From Eulemur rufifrons (taxonomy: Eukaryota > Chordata > Mammalia > Primates > Lemuridae), in the NCBI RefSeq assembly GCF_041146395.1, contig NC_091008.1:3423501-3487500 (forward strand): a stretch of DNA of 64,000 nt, in the 5' to 3' direction. Below the pieces are notes generated by a model. It saw only the letters and a program-made list of their open reading frames with translations, was not told the DNA's origin and made no database searches. Positions 1-11,960 of the stretch are shown in pieces. The position numbers were made by a program, and so were the translations under genes. How positions within the stretch are numbered: the stretch's first letter is position 1; each line of letters starts with the position of its first letter.

Positions 1-2330
1 CTGGACAGGTTTGAGAGTTGTTCAGGGGCCGAATGCAGTATCGGCGTTGGATGGATATGAGTGGTGCTAAGAATGAGTCCCAGCTATGCCTCACCTTAGC
101 TCAACACGGAATGTTACCATCCTAAGAGACAGAGAACATAGAAAAAAATCTAGGAAAAGATATAGCTACCTCTCCTATGTTATATTTCTAGCTATGACGA
201 TAGTGAGGAAGATAAATCATACTGCCCACAATAACAAATCATCTTTTAACCAAGAAAACATGTTTGAAAAAGAAGAATAGATTTCCAAGATAATTAATGT
301 GTACTACGTGTGACTCCTCAAAATGTACCGAAGATACTTTTTTACACTTTTTGAAAGTCATAGCATTTTCCCCTTTTCCTGTAGAATTCAGGGGAGACAA
401 TAGGAAGAAAATACTGTAACATGAGAAGCGCTTTGGAATCCAACCATCTGTCCAGACTTGTGTGGTTCATTGTTAAGCATAACAGAGGCTGGAGCCCAGG
501 AACTTTCCTTCGGGCAACAGTTCTGCTGGAAATTTTGGTAAACTTCCTTTATAAAAGAATCTTTTTCAATTTCAGCACGTATCAATTTTGCCCCTCTGAA
601 CTGTGGCATTCTCTGACCCACACGTTGTTTGTAAAGTTGAATAATGGAAGTTTCCCACTATGTTTTGTAACCAATGGATTATTTCTTCTATTTTAACGTC
701 CACCCCTGTATTTTTTTTTTCTTAAAAAAATAATAAAGGGCATAGGAAAAGCAATCAAACACACAAACAGATAACTCTAAAATAACATTAGATACCTAAC
801 AAAGTTAGAATCATACACTCGAAGGCACACATGCCCACCCATAGCTAACTGGTCACGTGTTCATGGTTCTGTGTTTCATTTCGACGTGTGAATTCTTCCG
901 TTCTGTTGGTAACCAAGAATTTCGCTGAGTGGCTAAATTATAGGGTAATCCACAAATCAGCCATTATGAAAAATAAGAAAACCACTGAATTATTCAAAGC
1001 CCCCATTTCTTTTGGCATCTGTCTTGGAGTCTTTTTCACTGGACAATTAGTACCTCTATTAGGGAGTGAGTCAGAGAAAATAAATGACTCCAAATGTATT
1101 CTATGGTCTATTGGCCGCCACCTCTATTATAATCCGCCAGCCAACCAGTCAGAATCCCCAAGCTAGAAGATATGGGGAGACATAAAGAAGTATAACAGGT
1201 GGTCTATAATGTCAGGGAGTTTACAATCTAACTAGAGGGAAGAGACACCAATACATTAAAAAACCAATTAACTATACAACGCATATCACACACAATTGCA
1301 TTTCAGAAGCTCCCCTTAGATTATTTGTGTTTGAATCCAAGTAATGATTGGTCAGATTCATAAGCCAGTCCCCAGAGCCTATTTTAATTCATACGTACTT
1401 GGATAATTATTCTAAAAAGATTTTTTAAAATTTGCATTCAAAATAATTGATCACGTTGTTTCCATGGGAAATGTATTCTGACCTCCACGGTGTAAGACCT
1501 AAAATGTATTTCCCTAACCAGATACCAGCAATGACAACCAGGCTTTCCTACTTTCTCACCATCCTCTGAGCAGCCCCAGAGACAAACCCTGACATACTGG
1601 CTCTTGCACTGATTGGCAGTACACGTGGGGAAGAAAAAGGAGAAAGCGAAATCTGATAGGAGAGTACCGCAAGTGCGAGGCTCAGAGAGGTATTTCTGGG
1701 TAACAGACAGTTGTTAGACTTGTAAAACTGCATAAAAAGGGAGAAAGAGAAGGCAACTTCTAAGTCCTCCAAAACCCTAGGAGAGTAGACTGCTATTTCT
1801 AGCCGTACTGAAGACTGTCCAACACACCCACTCAAAACAATTTAAAATGCTGGGAAAACATTTTTAAATCTCTAAAATGCATCAATGAAATGACAAGAAA
1901 GGAAGCACTACTCAGAAAACAAAAACCTAGTAAAAGCTGGAACCTGGAATGTGAATAGGAGTACAAAGCTAGCCTTGGCCTTGAGCGTATTTGCCAAATT
2001 CTGTGAACCTCAGGTTTGGTTTTCATTATCTTGGAGGGTGGAAGGATACAAAATAGAACCAAAGACTTAAGCAAGGCAGGAAGTGAAGTGGAGACTGTCC
2101 CCCTTCATAAAACTGAGATCCTAAAAGTTTGCCCTAAAGGCTGAAAATAAGAGCTGAAAATAAATCCTCATCCTCTCCCCTCATCTCCTGGAAAAATTGT
2201 CTGTGGCAAAACATGGTGCTTCATGGAGGGAAATAAAAACTTTTCCCTTGAGACTTTTAAGCCACAAGGCCCATAAGACCTCTAATTGATAATTAATTTG
2301 AAATAAATTATTTTTAAATGGCCCTAGGTT
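1..2330. other. Single-copy DNA, nothing recognised
   Basis: No gene, full-length repeat or RNA was recognised in this AT-rich stretch. The open frames in it are short, lack splice-bounded or family-like sequence, and read as chance. By synteny it should lie in a 5' intron of ALPK1 (minus strand) or upstream of it, but no ALPK1 exon was found here. Confidence 0.4.
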
Positions 2331-2339
2331 AGTAGTGTT

Positions 2340-3008
2340 CTCAGCCAACTGGTGGAATTAAAGATAATCCTCTTTAAAGGAATCTGACATCAATCCAAGC
2401 TTCAAAGGATTTCTACCTATAAGATAACAAGAAGTATGAGCTCCTGGTCAAATCTCACAAAATATATAAGGTAAAAAGAATTTATGAATGAAAGCAGAAA
2501 CAACAGAGGGTAAAATCAGATCCATAAAGATTTTAGATACTGGAATTACCAGATACAGACTATAAAATGTATATGTTTTATATGTTTAATATGTTTAAAG
2601 AGCTGAAGGAGTGTGTTAAAAAAATACAAGTAAACAGCAACAAACTATAGTGAAGGTATAAGCAGATTGAGTAAAAAGTCCAAATATAATTTCTAGAAAT
2701 AAGAAATATCATCATTAAAAATTTAAAATTCAATGAATGATTTGCTAAAATATTAGCTCTAGCTGAAGACAGAATTTTTGAACTGGGTTACAAATCAGAA
2801 TATATCATTAGAATTCAACAGAAAAAGATGTAGGCGTAGAAGATAAAAAAGAGAGGTTAAAAAAAACAAGAAATGATTGGTGGAAGTGGTCTAACATATG
2901 TCTAATCAGAGCCTTGGATGGGGAGAAGAAAGAGAGACAGAAGAAATGTTTGGAGAGATAATGATTGGGAACCTTTGAGAACAGGAGAAAGAATGCAACT
3001 TTCTCTCC
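2340..3008 (+). repeat. Old L1-type LINE remnant (5' part)
   Basis: A-rich sense strand with ORF1-like wording typical of old L1M/HAL1 elements. It is heavily decayed and has no long open frame. The neighbouring blocks at 3313-3720 and 4865-9090 look like later parts of the same or related elements in the same orientation, now split by younger insertions. The subfamily is not assigned. Confidence 0.5.
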
Positions 3009-3312
3009 ATCTACACAGGGGACTGGTTCCAGGACCTGCCTGTACTACCAAAATCCAAGGATGCTCAAGTCCTTTTTATAAAATGGTGTAGTATTTACAT
3101 ATGCTTTTGTAGACTTTAAATCAGCTCTCGATTATTTATAATACCAATACAATGTAAATGCTATGGAAATAGTTGTTATACTATATTTTTGTTTGTGTTA
3201 TTTTTATTATTGTATAGTTATTCTTTATTTTTTTTCCTTTTCAAATACTTTCAATCTGAGGTTGGTTGAATCCATGAATGTGGAACCTATGAATACAGAG
3301 GGCCAGCTATGA
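3008..3312 (-). mobile_element. Tigger/pogo-type non-autonomous DNA transposon
   Basis: Read on the minus strand this begins near 'CTGGCCCTCTGTATTCATAG', continues with a 'GGATTCAACCAACC' block and ends in a 'CCTGGAACCAGTCCCC'-like segment. That is the layout of a common mammalian Tigger-related MER element. A second copy of the same family, opposite in orientation, lies at 8520-8853. It contains no coding sequence. Confidence 0.6.
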
Positions 3313-3720
3313 TCAAAGTACCGTGGTCTTCAGGCAAGATGAATAAACAAATCATTATCCAGATCTAGAAATATCAAAGTGAAACTAGGGAACACCAAAG
3401 ACATGGAAGATCTTTAAAGCAGCTAGAGAGAAAAGACAGATTACCTTCAAAGAAACAATAATGGATTTATAGTTGGTTATCTAAAAGCAACAATGGAAAC
3501 AAGAAGACAGTGAAAAGATATCTTCATTATGCTGGAGAAAAAAAATCCCGCAAAATAAAGATGTTTTAGAGTAAACATCAATAGATCCTTACTAAACAAA
3601 TTTCTAAAGTATGTACTTTAGACAGAAGGAAAGTGATCATAGATGAAGGTCTTGAGATTCAAGGAGAAATAGGAAGAAATAAAAATGGTCAATTATTGGT
3701 TGAATCTAAACAAACATTGA
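3313..3720 (+). repeat. Old L1-type LINE remnant
   Basis: A-rich continuation of the LINE sequence seen before the Tigger element. There is no open frame. The boundary with the following L1 3' end near 3720 is approximate. Confidence 0.4.
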
Positions 3721-4287
3721 TTGTATAAAGCTACAACAACAATGTATCGAAGAGATGTCTGCACTCCCGGGCTTATGGTAGCATTAGTCACAATAGCCAA
3801 GATAGGGAATCCACCCAGGTTTCCATCAACGGATGAATGGATAAAGAAAACTCGGTATGTATACACAATGGAATGCTATTTAGTCTTTAAAAAGAAGGAA
3901 ATCTTGTCATTTGCAACAACATGGATGAAGCTGGAGGATATCATGTTCAATGAAATAAGCCACATATGAAAAGACAAATGCCACATGATTTCACTTACAT
4001 GTGAAATCTTACAAAGTTGAACTCATAGAAGCAGAGAGTTAGAGTGGTGGTTATTAGGGGTTGAGGGGTGCAGGGTGGGGATTGGGGAGATGCTGGTTAC
4101 AGGATACAAAGTTTTAATTAGACAGGAGAAATGAGTTCAATAGATCGAGTGCGCAACATGGTGACTATAGTTAATACTAATAACAATGTAATGCATGCTT
4201 GCAAATTGCTAAATGAGCAAATTTTAAGTGTTCTCACCATAACAAAATGATAAGTATGTAAGGTAATTTATTGGTTAATTAGGTTGA
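3721..4287 (+). repeat. L1 3' end (end of ORF2 plus 3' UTR), interrupted
   Basis: The frame from 3721 to 3969 reads like the C-terminal end of L1 ORF2, with the familiar text around 'GMLFSL' and 'THLKLEDIMFNEIS'-like residues. It is followed by the 3' UTR landmark of 'CACATGATTTCACTTACATG' and a G-rich stretch. The remaining tail of the element continues at 4776-4862 after a retrocopy insertion. It resembles the mammalian-wide L1MA group. No functional enzyme is encoded. Confidence 0.75.
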
Positions 4288-4290
4288 GTA

Positions 4291-4775
4291 AAAATTGCAA
4301 TCAGAACCTAAAAGTATCCCTAAGTGGAGAGAAGAGCAAACCCTTGGAAGCCCTTGAGACCACTTCTCAGAGGCAAGAGGCAGAGTGGAAAGAAAAAGCA
4401 GTAACGGAGCTAGAGGAATGGTCTGGGAGACAGGACAAGCAGCTGCAGGAAACAAAAGCAAACACCAAGGCAGCAGAAGAAGGCTTTGTAAAGCATCCAT
4501 GAGTCAACCCCAGGCACCGGGTGGGAATGGGTGGCCCAGGCTGGCTGTGTGACTTCAACCTCAAGTCCAGCAACGACATCTCCCTCAGGCACTCGGTCTT
4601 CCTCTCCCTCAAGCAGCCCCCCTGGTGAACTGAAGAGCATCCTGGGAAATTACTCCACCTGCAATATCCTAATCCTACTCAGTGAAACTGTTCACAGTAA
4701 TTGGATTACGTTGAGTTCTTTCGGACCAAACCTTTTGTCTTTAGAGTTGATCCTTGTTTGTGATTGTATGTTTCC
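4291..4775 (+). pseudogene. CLTA (pseudogene): Processed pseudogene of clathrin light chain A, 5'-truncated
   Basis: Three reading frames pieced along the + strand match the C-terminal half of clathrin light chain A, which lies on the outside of the clathrin heavy-chain leg. From 4295 one reads LQSEPKSIPKWREEQ, then after a frame break near 4343 LEALETTSQRQEAEWKEKA and a Glu-rich segment ending KAAEEGFV. After a second break near 4486 comes HESTPGTGWEWVAQ, then LCDF and finally LRHSVFLSLKQPPW before a stop at about 4626. The join KAN-x-KAAEE shows the ubiquitous splice form without neuronal exons. The lack of introns indicates an RNA-derived copy. At least three frameshifts and a stop make it non-functional. 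The following 150 bases are probably its 3' UTR. It sits inside an L1 tail, so it is younger than that L1. Confidence 0.85.
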
Positions 4776-4862
4776 TTCAACTGTGCCACAATGTATATAT
4801 GTATTTCAAACACCATGTTGTGCACCATAACTATATACAATTTTGTCAACTAAAGAAAACCC
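4776..4862 (+). repeat. L1 3' terminal segment, continuation
   Basis: Carries the usual L1 3' UTR end ('CACAATGTAT', then 'CACCATGTTGTGCACCATAA' and 'TATACAATTTT'). It resumes the element cut at about 4287 by the clathrin retrocopy. Confidence 0.7.
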
Positions 4863-4864
4863 CA

Positions 4865-7418
4865 CAAAAAATAGAAAAAATACACATACAAATACTAGCA
4901 TCATCTGAGTCATGGGGAGAGTAAAGTTACAGTGTTTTAAAGTCTTTGCATTGGTCAGGAGGAAGGGAGATATTAACCTTAAATGTTGATAAAGTTTCTA
5001 AGATAATCTCTAAAACAGTTGAAATAAAAGGTATAACTTTAAAGCTACTAGAAGGAAAAAAAGTAAAAAGAAACAAAATAACCCAAAAGAAAGCAGGAAA
5101 AAACGGAAAAAAACAAAGAAGTATCAGGATAAATATAGTAAATACAAAGCACAAAATAATATGGTTGAAATAACTTTAAATATATCAGTATTTCCAATAA
5201 ATATAAATAAACTAAATGCTACAATTAAAAGATAAGATAGATTGGATTAAGAAATAGCTCTGTGAATTTTGCTAAAGCATAAGAATACAAGAAGGATACA
5301 AAAAGAATATGAAAAGATGGAAAAAGATATATTAGAAAATTACTATCTAAAAGAAAGCTAGGGTAGCTATGTTAATATTAGACATAATAGACTTTAAGGT
5401 AAAAAGCATTACTAGAGATAAAAAGATCACTTCATAGTAATACATGGTTCATTTCACCAGGAAGTTTAGTTCACCAGCAATTGTATGATAACATAGTATG
5501 CATCTAGTAATATAACTTCAATATACATGAAGCAAAAATAGAACGAAATATAAAGAAAAATATGCAATTATTTGCATAGGGGGAAAATATAACATATCTC
5601 TCAGAAACTAATATACTAATAGACCAAAAGAATGATTAATGATAGAATAGATTGTATCAATACAATTAGCAAACTCGCCCTAAGAGATATTTATGAAACA
5701 ATATTCCCAACAATTGAAGAACACGTATTATTTTAAAGCTTAGTTGGAACATTTACAAGAATTTAACACCTCCTTTGCCATAAAACAAATCTCAACATAT
5801 TTCAAAAGATTAATATACAGATGGTATTGTATGAACTAAAAGCAATGAAGTTGGTGATCAGTAACAAAAAGATGACTAGGAAAAAATCCATATACGTGAA
5901 AATTAAGAAACACAATTCTAAATAACTCATGGGTCAAAGTAGTAATCATTATGGAATTTAGAAAATATTATAATGGAATGACAAATACTACCTATCAAAA
6001 TTTGTGGAGTTCAATCAAAGTGGAATGTAGAAGGACATTTATAGCTTAAATACTTATAGTAACAAAGAATGATGGAATATTAATGAGGCAAGCTCACATA
6101 ACAAAGAAAATTAATAGAAAAAAATAATTTAAAGGAAAGTAGAAGAAAGGAAATAAAGAGTAGGAATTAATGAAATAAAAGGCATTCAATAAGTAGATCA
6201 AAAAAATATTGATTCCTTCAAAAGACCAATGAAATTGACAAACTGCTGGCAAACTTGATTGAGGGAAAGAGGACAAATAAATAGAAGTGGGAAGAAAAAT
6301 TTGGGGAGGGGACATTATAGAAACTATAGATTTTAAAAAGCTAATAAGAGAATATTGGAAACACTGTATGCCAATAAATTTGAAAATTTTAATAAAATGA
6401 GAAGTTTCTACAAAAATATAACTTGCTTAAGAAAACCATGAAGAAATAGAAATTTCTTTGGTCCTATAATCTTATGATTATAAGATCTAAGATTATGGTC
6501 CTATAATCTTAAAGAAATATTATCAGTAGTTGAAAAATCTTCCTGCAAAGAAAACACCAGGAATATATAGTTTTACCAACAAAATTTTACCAACAATTCA
6601 ACAAACCAATACATCTAATCTTAGGCAAAATATCTTTTAAGTTTGCAACAAATGGTTAGAAAATGTAACTTAATAAAAGTGTACCATTTACAATGACATA
6701 ACATTTGCAAGGTATAATAAAAAATATATATGAAGTATCTAAGAATAATTCTAAAAATGTACAAGACTTTCAGAGATGAAATTATAAAACTTACTTAATT
6801 GAAAGACATTTAAGATAACCTAAATACATGAGGAGACATTCCATGGTTGTGGCCTGGAAAACTCAATATTATTAATATATCAATTTCCCCTAGATTAATC
6901 TGTAACTTGAATGCAACTGTAATCAAAATCTCAACAGCTCTGTTTGTGTCTGTGTGTGTTTGTGTGTAACCTAACAAGTAGATTCTAAAATTTATGTGGA
7001 AGAACAAAGTTCAAGAATAATCAAGACAGTCAATGAAAAATAGCAAGGAAAGAGAGGAGAGTGCTATACCAAATGTCAATAATTAATAGAAAATTATATT
7101 GAATGATACAAAAAATATTGTCACTTAGAAAAATTGACCTTATAAATAAAATAGGAAGAGACTCACATATATATGAAAATTTGATTTATTACAAAGCTCA
7201 ATATATAGCATTGAGCTAATTTTTTAAAAAAATCAATACTAGTTAGATTAAAAGATTTAAATATGAAAGACAAAACTAGGTAACTTATAAAACAGACTAT
7301 CTAAAAGAAAATATGCTTATCATCTGTTAGGGATAGAGTTTTTTAAACCCTTGCAAAAAAAAAAAGCAAATCATAAGGGAAAGAATTGATATATTTAGTT
7401 AATTAAAAAAGATAAACA
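4865..7418 (+). repeat. Long decayed L1 ORF2 region
   Basis: Very A-rich, with recognisable L1 ORF2 text such as the segment around 6330-6400 (a 'GGAAACACTGTATGCCAATA' block). Frames are broken everywhere. The rest of the element resumes after the Alu at 7754. This is old, inert sequence. A short imperfect direct repeat lies at 6461-6474 and 6498-6511. Confidence 0.65.
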
Positions 7419-7753
7419 GGCCGGGCGCAGTGGCTCACGCCTGTAATCCTAGCACTCTGGGAGGCCGAGGTGGGCGGATCGTTTGAGCTCAGGAGTTCGA
7501 GACCAGCCTGAGCAAGAGCGAGACCCCATCTCTACTAAAAATAGAAAGAAATTATATGGACATCTAAAATATATATATAGAAAAAATTAGCCGGGCATGG
7601 TGGTGCATGCCTGTAGTCCCAGCTACTTGGGAGGCTGAGGCAGGAGGATCGCTTGAGCCCAGGAGTTTGAGGTTGCTGTGAGCGAGGCTGACGCCACAGC
7701 ACTCACTCTAGCCTGGGCAACAGAGTGAGACTCTGTCTCAAAAAAAAAAAAAA
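7419..7753 (+). mobile_element. Lemur-type Alu, full-length dimer
   Basis: Left and right Alu monomers joined by the A-rich lemuriform linker, with a poly-A tail. It is flanked by the target duplication AAAAAAGATAAAC (7405-7417, and again at the end of the tail). It carries the 'TATATGGAC' linker and the extra ACTC in the right monomer. Confidence 0.97.
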
Positions 7754-7759
7754 GATAAA

Positions 7760-8519
7760 CTTCTGATTAGTGAAGTAACACCATAAAAAAGAGAAAACAC
7801 GAATCACAAACTGGGAGAAAGTATTTGTAACTTTGGTAACTGACGAAAGATTTCCATCCAGAATATATAAAGAATTTCTCTGAATCAATGAGAAAAGGAC
7901 CAACCACATAGTATGAAAAGAATGAGCAAAAGACTTGAGCAGACACTTTACACAAGAGGAACCATGAATGGCTAATAAACATACGAAAAGTTTCCAACCT
8001 CATTAGTAATCAGGAAACACAAGTTCAAATCACAATGAAAAACCCTGCACACCTTCTTGATTGGGAAAAAAATTAATTGGATAATAACACTTGTTGTCCA
8101 GAATAGTCAGTGTCGGTTTTTCCTGTCCAACCCTTATTGGAACCTAGAGTTAGACATTATCCAGTAAAATCAAAGATGTACACGTACTATGACCCAGTCT
8201 CCACTCTTAGGTATATATTCCAGTTTAGAGAAATTCTTGGATCTGTGTCTAGGAGCTATGTATAAGAATGTGCATAGTGACACAGTTTATAATAGCAAAC
8301 AAACAAAAGGAAACAGCCCACGTGTCCACCAAGGGGAGAGTGGATTAGAAAATTGAAGGCCATTTATACACTGGGGTAGAATAAGCAATCAAATGAATGA
8401 ATTACAGTCACATGTAACAACATGGGTATATCTTAGGAATATAAAAAGCAGTCCCAGACAAATACATGCATAAAATATACAAACATTCTAGCCAAACAAT
8501 ATATTGTTACAGGATACAA
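7760..8519 (+). repeat. L1 ORF2 end and 3' region, decayed
   Basis: Continuation of the old L1, recognisable by the ORF2 C-terminal region with text corresponding to 'IANKHTKSFQP' and by the 'CCACGTGTCCACCAAGGGGAG' block. It is interrupted at 8520 by a Tigger-type element and ends after it. Confidence 0.65.
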
Positions 8520-8853
8520 AGACACACTCTGCCCTCCATACCTGTGTTTCCGCGTTTATGGATTCAACCAACCACGGATCAAATATTTAAAACTAAATAA
8601 ATAAAAATAGCAATTTAATAATAAAAACAATACAAATAAAAAACCAATCCAGTATAACAGCTATTTACACAGCATTTCTATTGTATTGGGTATTACGAGT
8701 AATCTAGAGATGATTTAAAGTATACATGAGGATTGTATAGGCTGTATGCAAATGCTATATGATTTTATATCAGAGACTTGAGCATCCTCAGAGTTTGGTA
8801 TCCTGAGGGATCCTGGAATGGATCCCACATGGGTACCAAGGGATGACTGTATA
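8520..8853 (+). mobile_element. Tigger/pogo-type non-autonomous DNA transposon
   Basis: Same family as 3008-3312 but on +. It has the 'GGATTCAACCAACCACGGAT' block near the start, 'AATCTAGAGATGATTTAAAG' in the middle, and ends at 'CCAAGGGATGACTGTA'. It has no open frame and is inserted in an old L1. Confidence 0.7.
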
Positions 8854-9090
8854 TGGTAAAAATTACAAAGAAAAGTAAGGGAATTGTAAATTAAAAATTC
8901 AGAGTCGTGGATTTTTTCAGGGGATAGGGAGGAGGGTGGGAAAGAAGAGAGCATAGAGATTTCAAAGCGAGTGGTGTGTTCTTTTATTTAGATTGAATGG
9001 TCTATGGGTATACATCGTGTTCTGGGTATATTATGCCTATTTTATAGTTTCTTGATAGCTATTCAACATTTAATGAAAAAGTTAAAAAGA
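8854..9090 (+). repeat. End of the old L1 3' UTR
   Basis: Resumes after the Tigger element with a G-rich patch and an AT-rich tail of the kind found in old L1 3' UTRs. The exact end is uncertain. Confidence 0.4.
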
Positions 9091-9379
9091 GTAAGTTGGA
9101 CACCCAAGCCTAGGAGTATTGGATAGATGATAAATATTAGTTACTGTCCTTAGAGTTGGAATCCATGACTCCTTTGGGAGATGGGAAGAGATATAGCCAT
9201 TCGGAGCAGGAAGGAGCACTGGGAATTCTAGAGGGGGTAGGATTTGGAGTAGCTGGAGGGAGAAATGAGGAAAAGAATTCTAGGTGGGGAAGGATATGCA
9301 CAGAGACCCGTGGAAGGAGATCCTCGTCTTGTCTTGGTGCCATGAGCAAGCACAGGCTGTTGAAATCACAGGCTATCGA

Positions 9380-9459
9380 TGAGATAAGCAGTTTGAAGCA
9401 TTAGTCCGACAAACACTGGTGAGATAAGCAGTTTGAAGCATTAGTCCGACAAACACTGG
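9380..9459. repeat. Perfect 40-base tandem duplication
   Basis: Bases 9380-9419 are repeated exactly at 9420-9459. The unit begins TGAGATAAGCAGTTTG and ends CAAACACTGG. There is no repeat-family signature, so it looks like a recent local duplication in single-copy DNA. Confidence 0.95.
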
Positions 9460-10970
9460 ATTGCCAAGAAACTCAACTTCTCTTTTTTCTTTAATTTACA
9501 TAGAAAAAGAAAAAAAAATGTGTTCTGATTTTTAAAAAAGCAAAATCGATTTTAGCAAATTCCGAAAAGGATGCGAAGTGACGTAAGTGAAAATGATGTC
9601 CTTTGCTACGTCTCTTTCGTGTCAACGTTTGCAGCCTGAGGACCACATCTTATTAAAATGGAAAATCGGACGCCAAAGCTGTCCAGCGGTCCCTTCCTCC
9701 TGTGTCCCGTGCCCTTGTGCCTGGCCCTCTCCAGTTCCCTGCGGCTGAATGTGTTTACCAAACTTGACTTCGCAAGAAAGTGCGATGAGAGCGTTCCGGG
9801 TCATGAATGGGTTACCTGCCGGCCTCAGGAAGAAAGAAGAGGAAAAAGAAACGGCCATCATGGCAGGGGCCGCTGCTCATACTCTCCGGCTATAGTTACC
9901 CACTCCATCAGACACGGTGACGTCTGCTGAACTATTAGCCTGGCCCCCATGGCTGGAAGAGCGACATCTCAGGTCAAGGTGAGTCAAGCCTGCCATCTGG
10001 TCCTGGCTCCAGGCCCTTGCACTGATTATTTCAAAATGGTGCTTCCAGGAGAGCTGCAGCGTTTTTTTTTCCTTTCTTTTCTTTGCAATTTTTTTTTTTT
10101 TTTTTTTTTTTTTTTGCATTTCTCACTCTAAATGAGAGAAGAGCACTCACATACTCAACTCCATATGTCCCCAAATCTAGAGCCACCACGATGCTGGGAG
10201 GCATTCACAGAGCAGGAGAAAAAGAGTTTGTAAACTTTGACGGGCCTTCAATGACTTCAATTAAGAGGTGTGCTCTCTGGGAGGCGGATATCATCCTCCT
10301 AAACTCTAGACAAAGAGTTTGAGCCACAGAAGTGAAGAGGGGGTGGGAGGAGGTTGAATGACTTCCAGAAGCCACCAAGCCGAGAAGATCAGGACAAGAG
10401 TTCAGGATCCCGACTAGTCCCCAAAACACATGGCCATTTTGGTTCCCATTAAATGGGACCAGAGTTCTGGAGAAAAACCAGTAAGAGTAATTTTGGTGGA
10501 AGAGACAAAGTTTACGTTTAAAAGAAGAAATGGAGGAGCTTTGACTATTTATTTAGTCTGCATTGCCATAGATGAAGCAACGGAAATGCTCTATTTATAG
10601 CAAAAGAGTCAGAATGGCCAACTTCATGTTTATAGGATGGAGTAGGAGGGGAAGCCAGGTGATGGCGTGGTACATATATGGAAATAGCATGATGCATACT
10701 GTAATATAAAATCGCCGGGCTGTGAAGCATCGCATAGTTTTTACGGGCCGGTTAATTTTGCAGCAAAGTATTTTTAAATCTATATGATTCCCACAGCCAG
10801 GATAGCTCATTTATTTTGCATAGAACTATGTCAATTTTGACGCTAGAGTGCCCACAAAGGAGCAGTCTGTCTTGGAGAAAAGAAATTATAAGAGCAGGAA
10901 AATGAAGCTGTTGAAAGGAAGAATTGTATTTTCACTGTCTCAGTCATCAACAGGCAGGCGAGTTAAGCAC
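9460..10970. other. Mostly single-copy DNA
   Basis: Apart from a poly-T run at about 10089-10116, no repeat or gene was recognised. An open frame at 9658-9930 has no recognisable protein family and is read as chance. Confidence 0.4.
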
Positions 10971-10974
10971 AAGT

Positions 10975-11205
10975 ACTTCGCAGCCAGGCTTCCTAGGTTT
11001 AAATTTCAGCCCTGCTGCTTGCTAGCTGAGTAGCTTTAGGCAAATCCTGTTTCAGTTTCCTTATCTGTAAAAAGAGGTAGCAATAGGATCAATCTCACAG
11101 AGTTGGATAAAGACCAATGGAATCAATGCATACCAAATACATAAAGCATTGCCTAGCACGCAACGAGTGCTTCATAGAGCTATCGATTATTGCTAGCCAC
11201 AAACT
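10975..11205 (+). repeat. MIR-type ancient SINE
   Basis: Shows the MIR core order: 'TGGGTTTAAATTTCAGCCCTG'-like opening, 'TTAGGCAAATCC', then 'TTTCAGTTTCCTTATCTGTA', and the terminal 'AAAGCATTGCCTAGCACGCA'. It is decayed, as expected for this mammalian-wide family. Confidence 0.85.
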
Positions 11206-11739
11206 TTTTAAGAAATGAAATTTTATTTTTTAAAGGGTCATCCGGTTTCTCCTGAGTTTACCCTGTTTGGATTTGGTTTCCTCGTTGACTCCGTTACCAT
11301 TTGTGTTTTGGAGAAAGAAAATTGCTCAGCTATGCAAAGCCTACCGAGTTCTTGGTATCTCAGCAGCATAAAGCCCTGTAAGGATGGGGTTGGCCCCTAA
11401 ATAATTCTCCAGACCTACGTTCAATCAATGCATAGAAATTCTGGAAGGGAATTGAAATATTATGAAGAGTTAGACATTTTCAGGGAGAAATGTGTGAATT
11501 TTATTTGCTTAAAAAAACCCCAACAAACCCAAACCCGGCTGACTCAGTTTAATCAGCTATTGGCCTCCATGTGAGGTCAGAAAAGCGTGCCCTTTCTGGA
11601 TTACAAATCAGACAGAAACACGCCTTCATCTTCTCCTCCACTCTGAGACGCGCACAAAGCTCTTTATTTATTTTATACTTCAAATGCCAAAGGCGCCTGG
11701 GGGTTGGCAGCCTGCACTCCTGGGCTGACATCATAAAAA

Positions 11740-11960
11740 CCCACCCTGTGGCTTTTTGTGGTTCACACAGCGCGTGCGTGTCCCCAGCGCCCAACGGGGC
11801 TTGGCAGGGAGCCTCCTAGCGGCCAGGGAGCAAAGAGCAACTGGCGCGTCCTTGAGTAACAGGCGACTGACCGTGAGGGAGAAGCGCTTGGGTGTCCGCG
11901 CACTTTGAGGGCGCCAAGGGGAAAGTGTCATTTGTGGGGCAAAGACACACACCATACACA
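11740..11960. promoter_or_regulatory. Small CpG-rich patch, function unknown
   Basis: A repeat-free block in which CG dinucleotides are far commoner than in neighbouring DNA (for example GCGCGTGCGTG near 11770 and CCGCGCAC near 11898). It is too small to call a promoter. It could be an orphan CpG island or a regulatory element within the presumed ALPK1 5' region. Confidence 0.3.

Noticed and set aside
3721..3969. 82-codon open frame
   Set aside because: It is the end of L1 ORF2 in a broken element, not a host gene.
9658..9930. 90-codon open frame in single-copy DNA
   Set aside because: No domain, no known family, no splice or promoter context.
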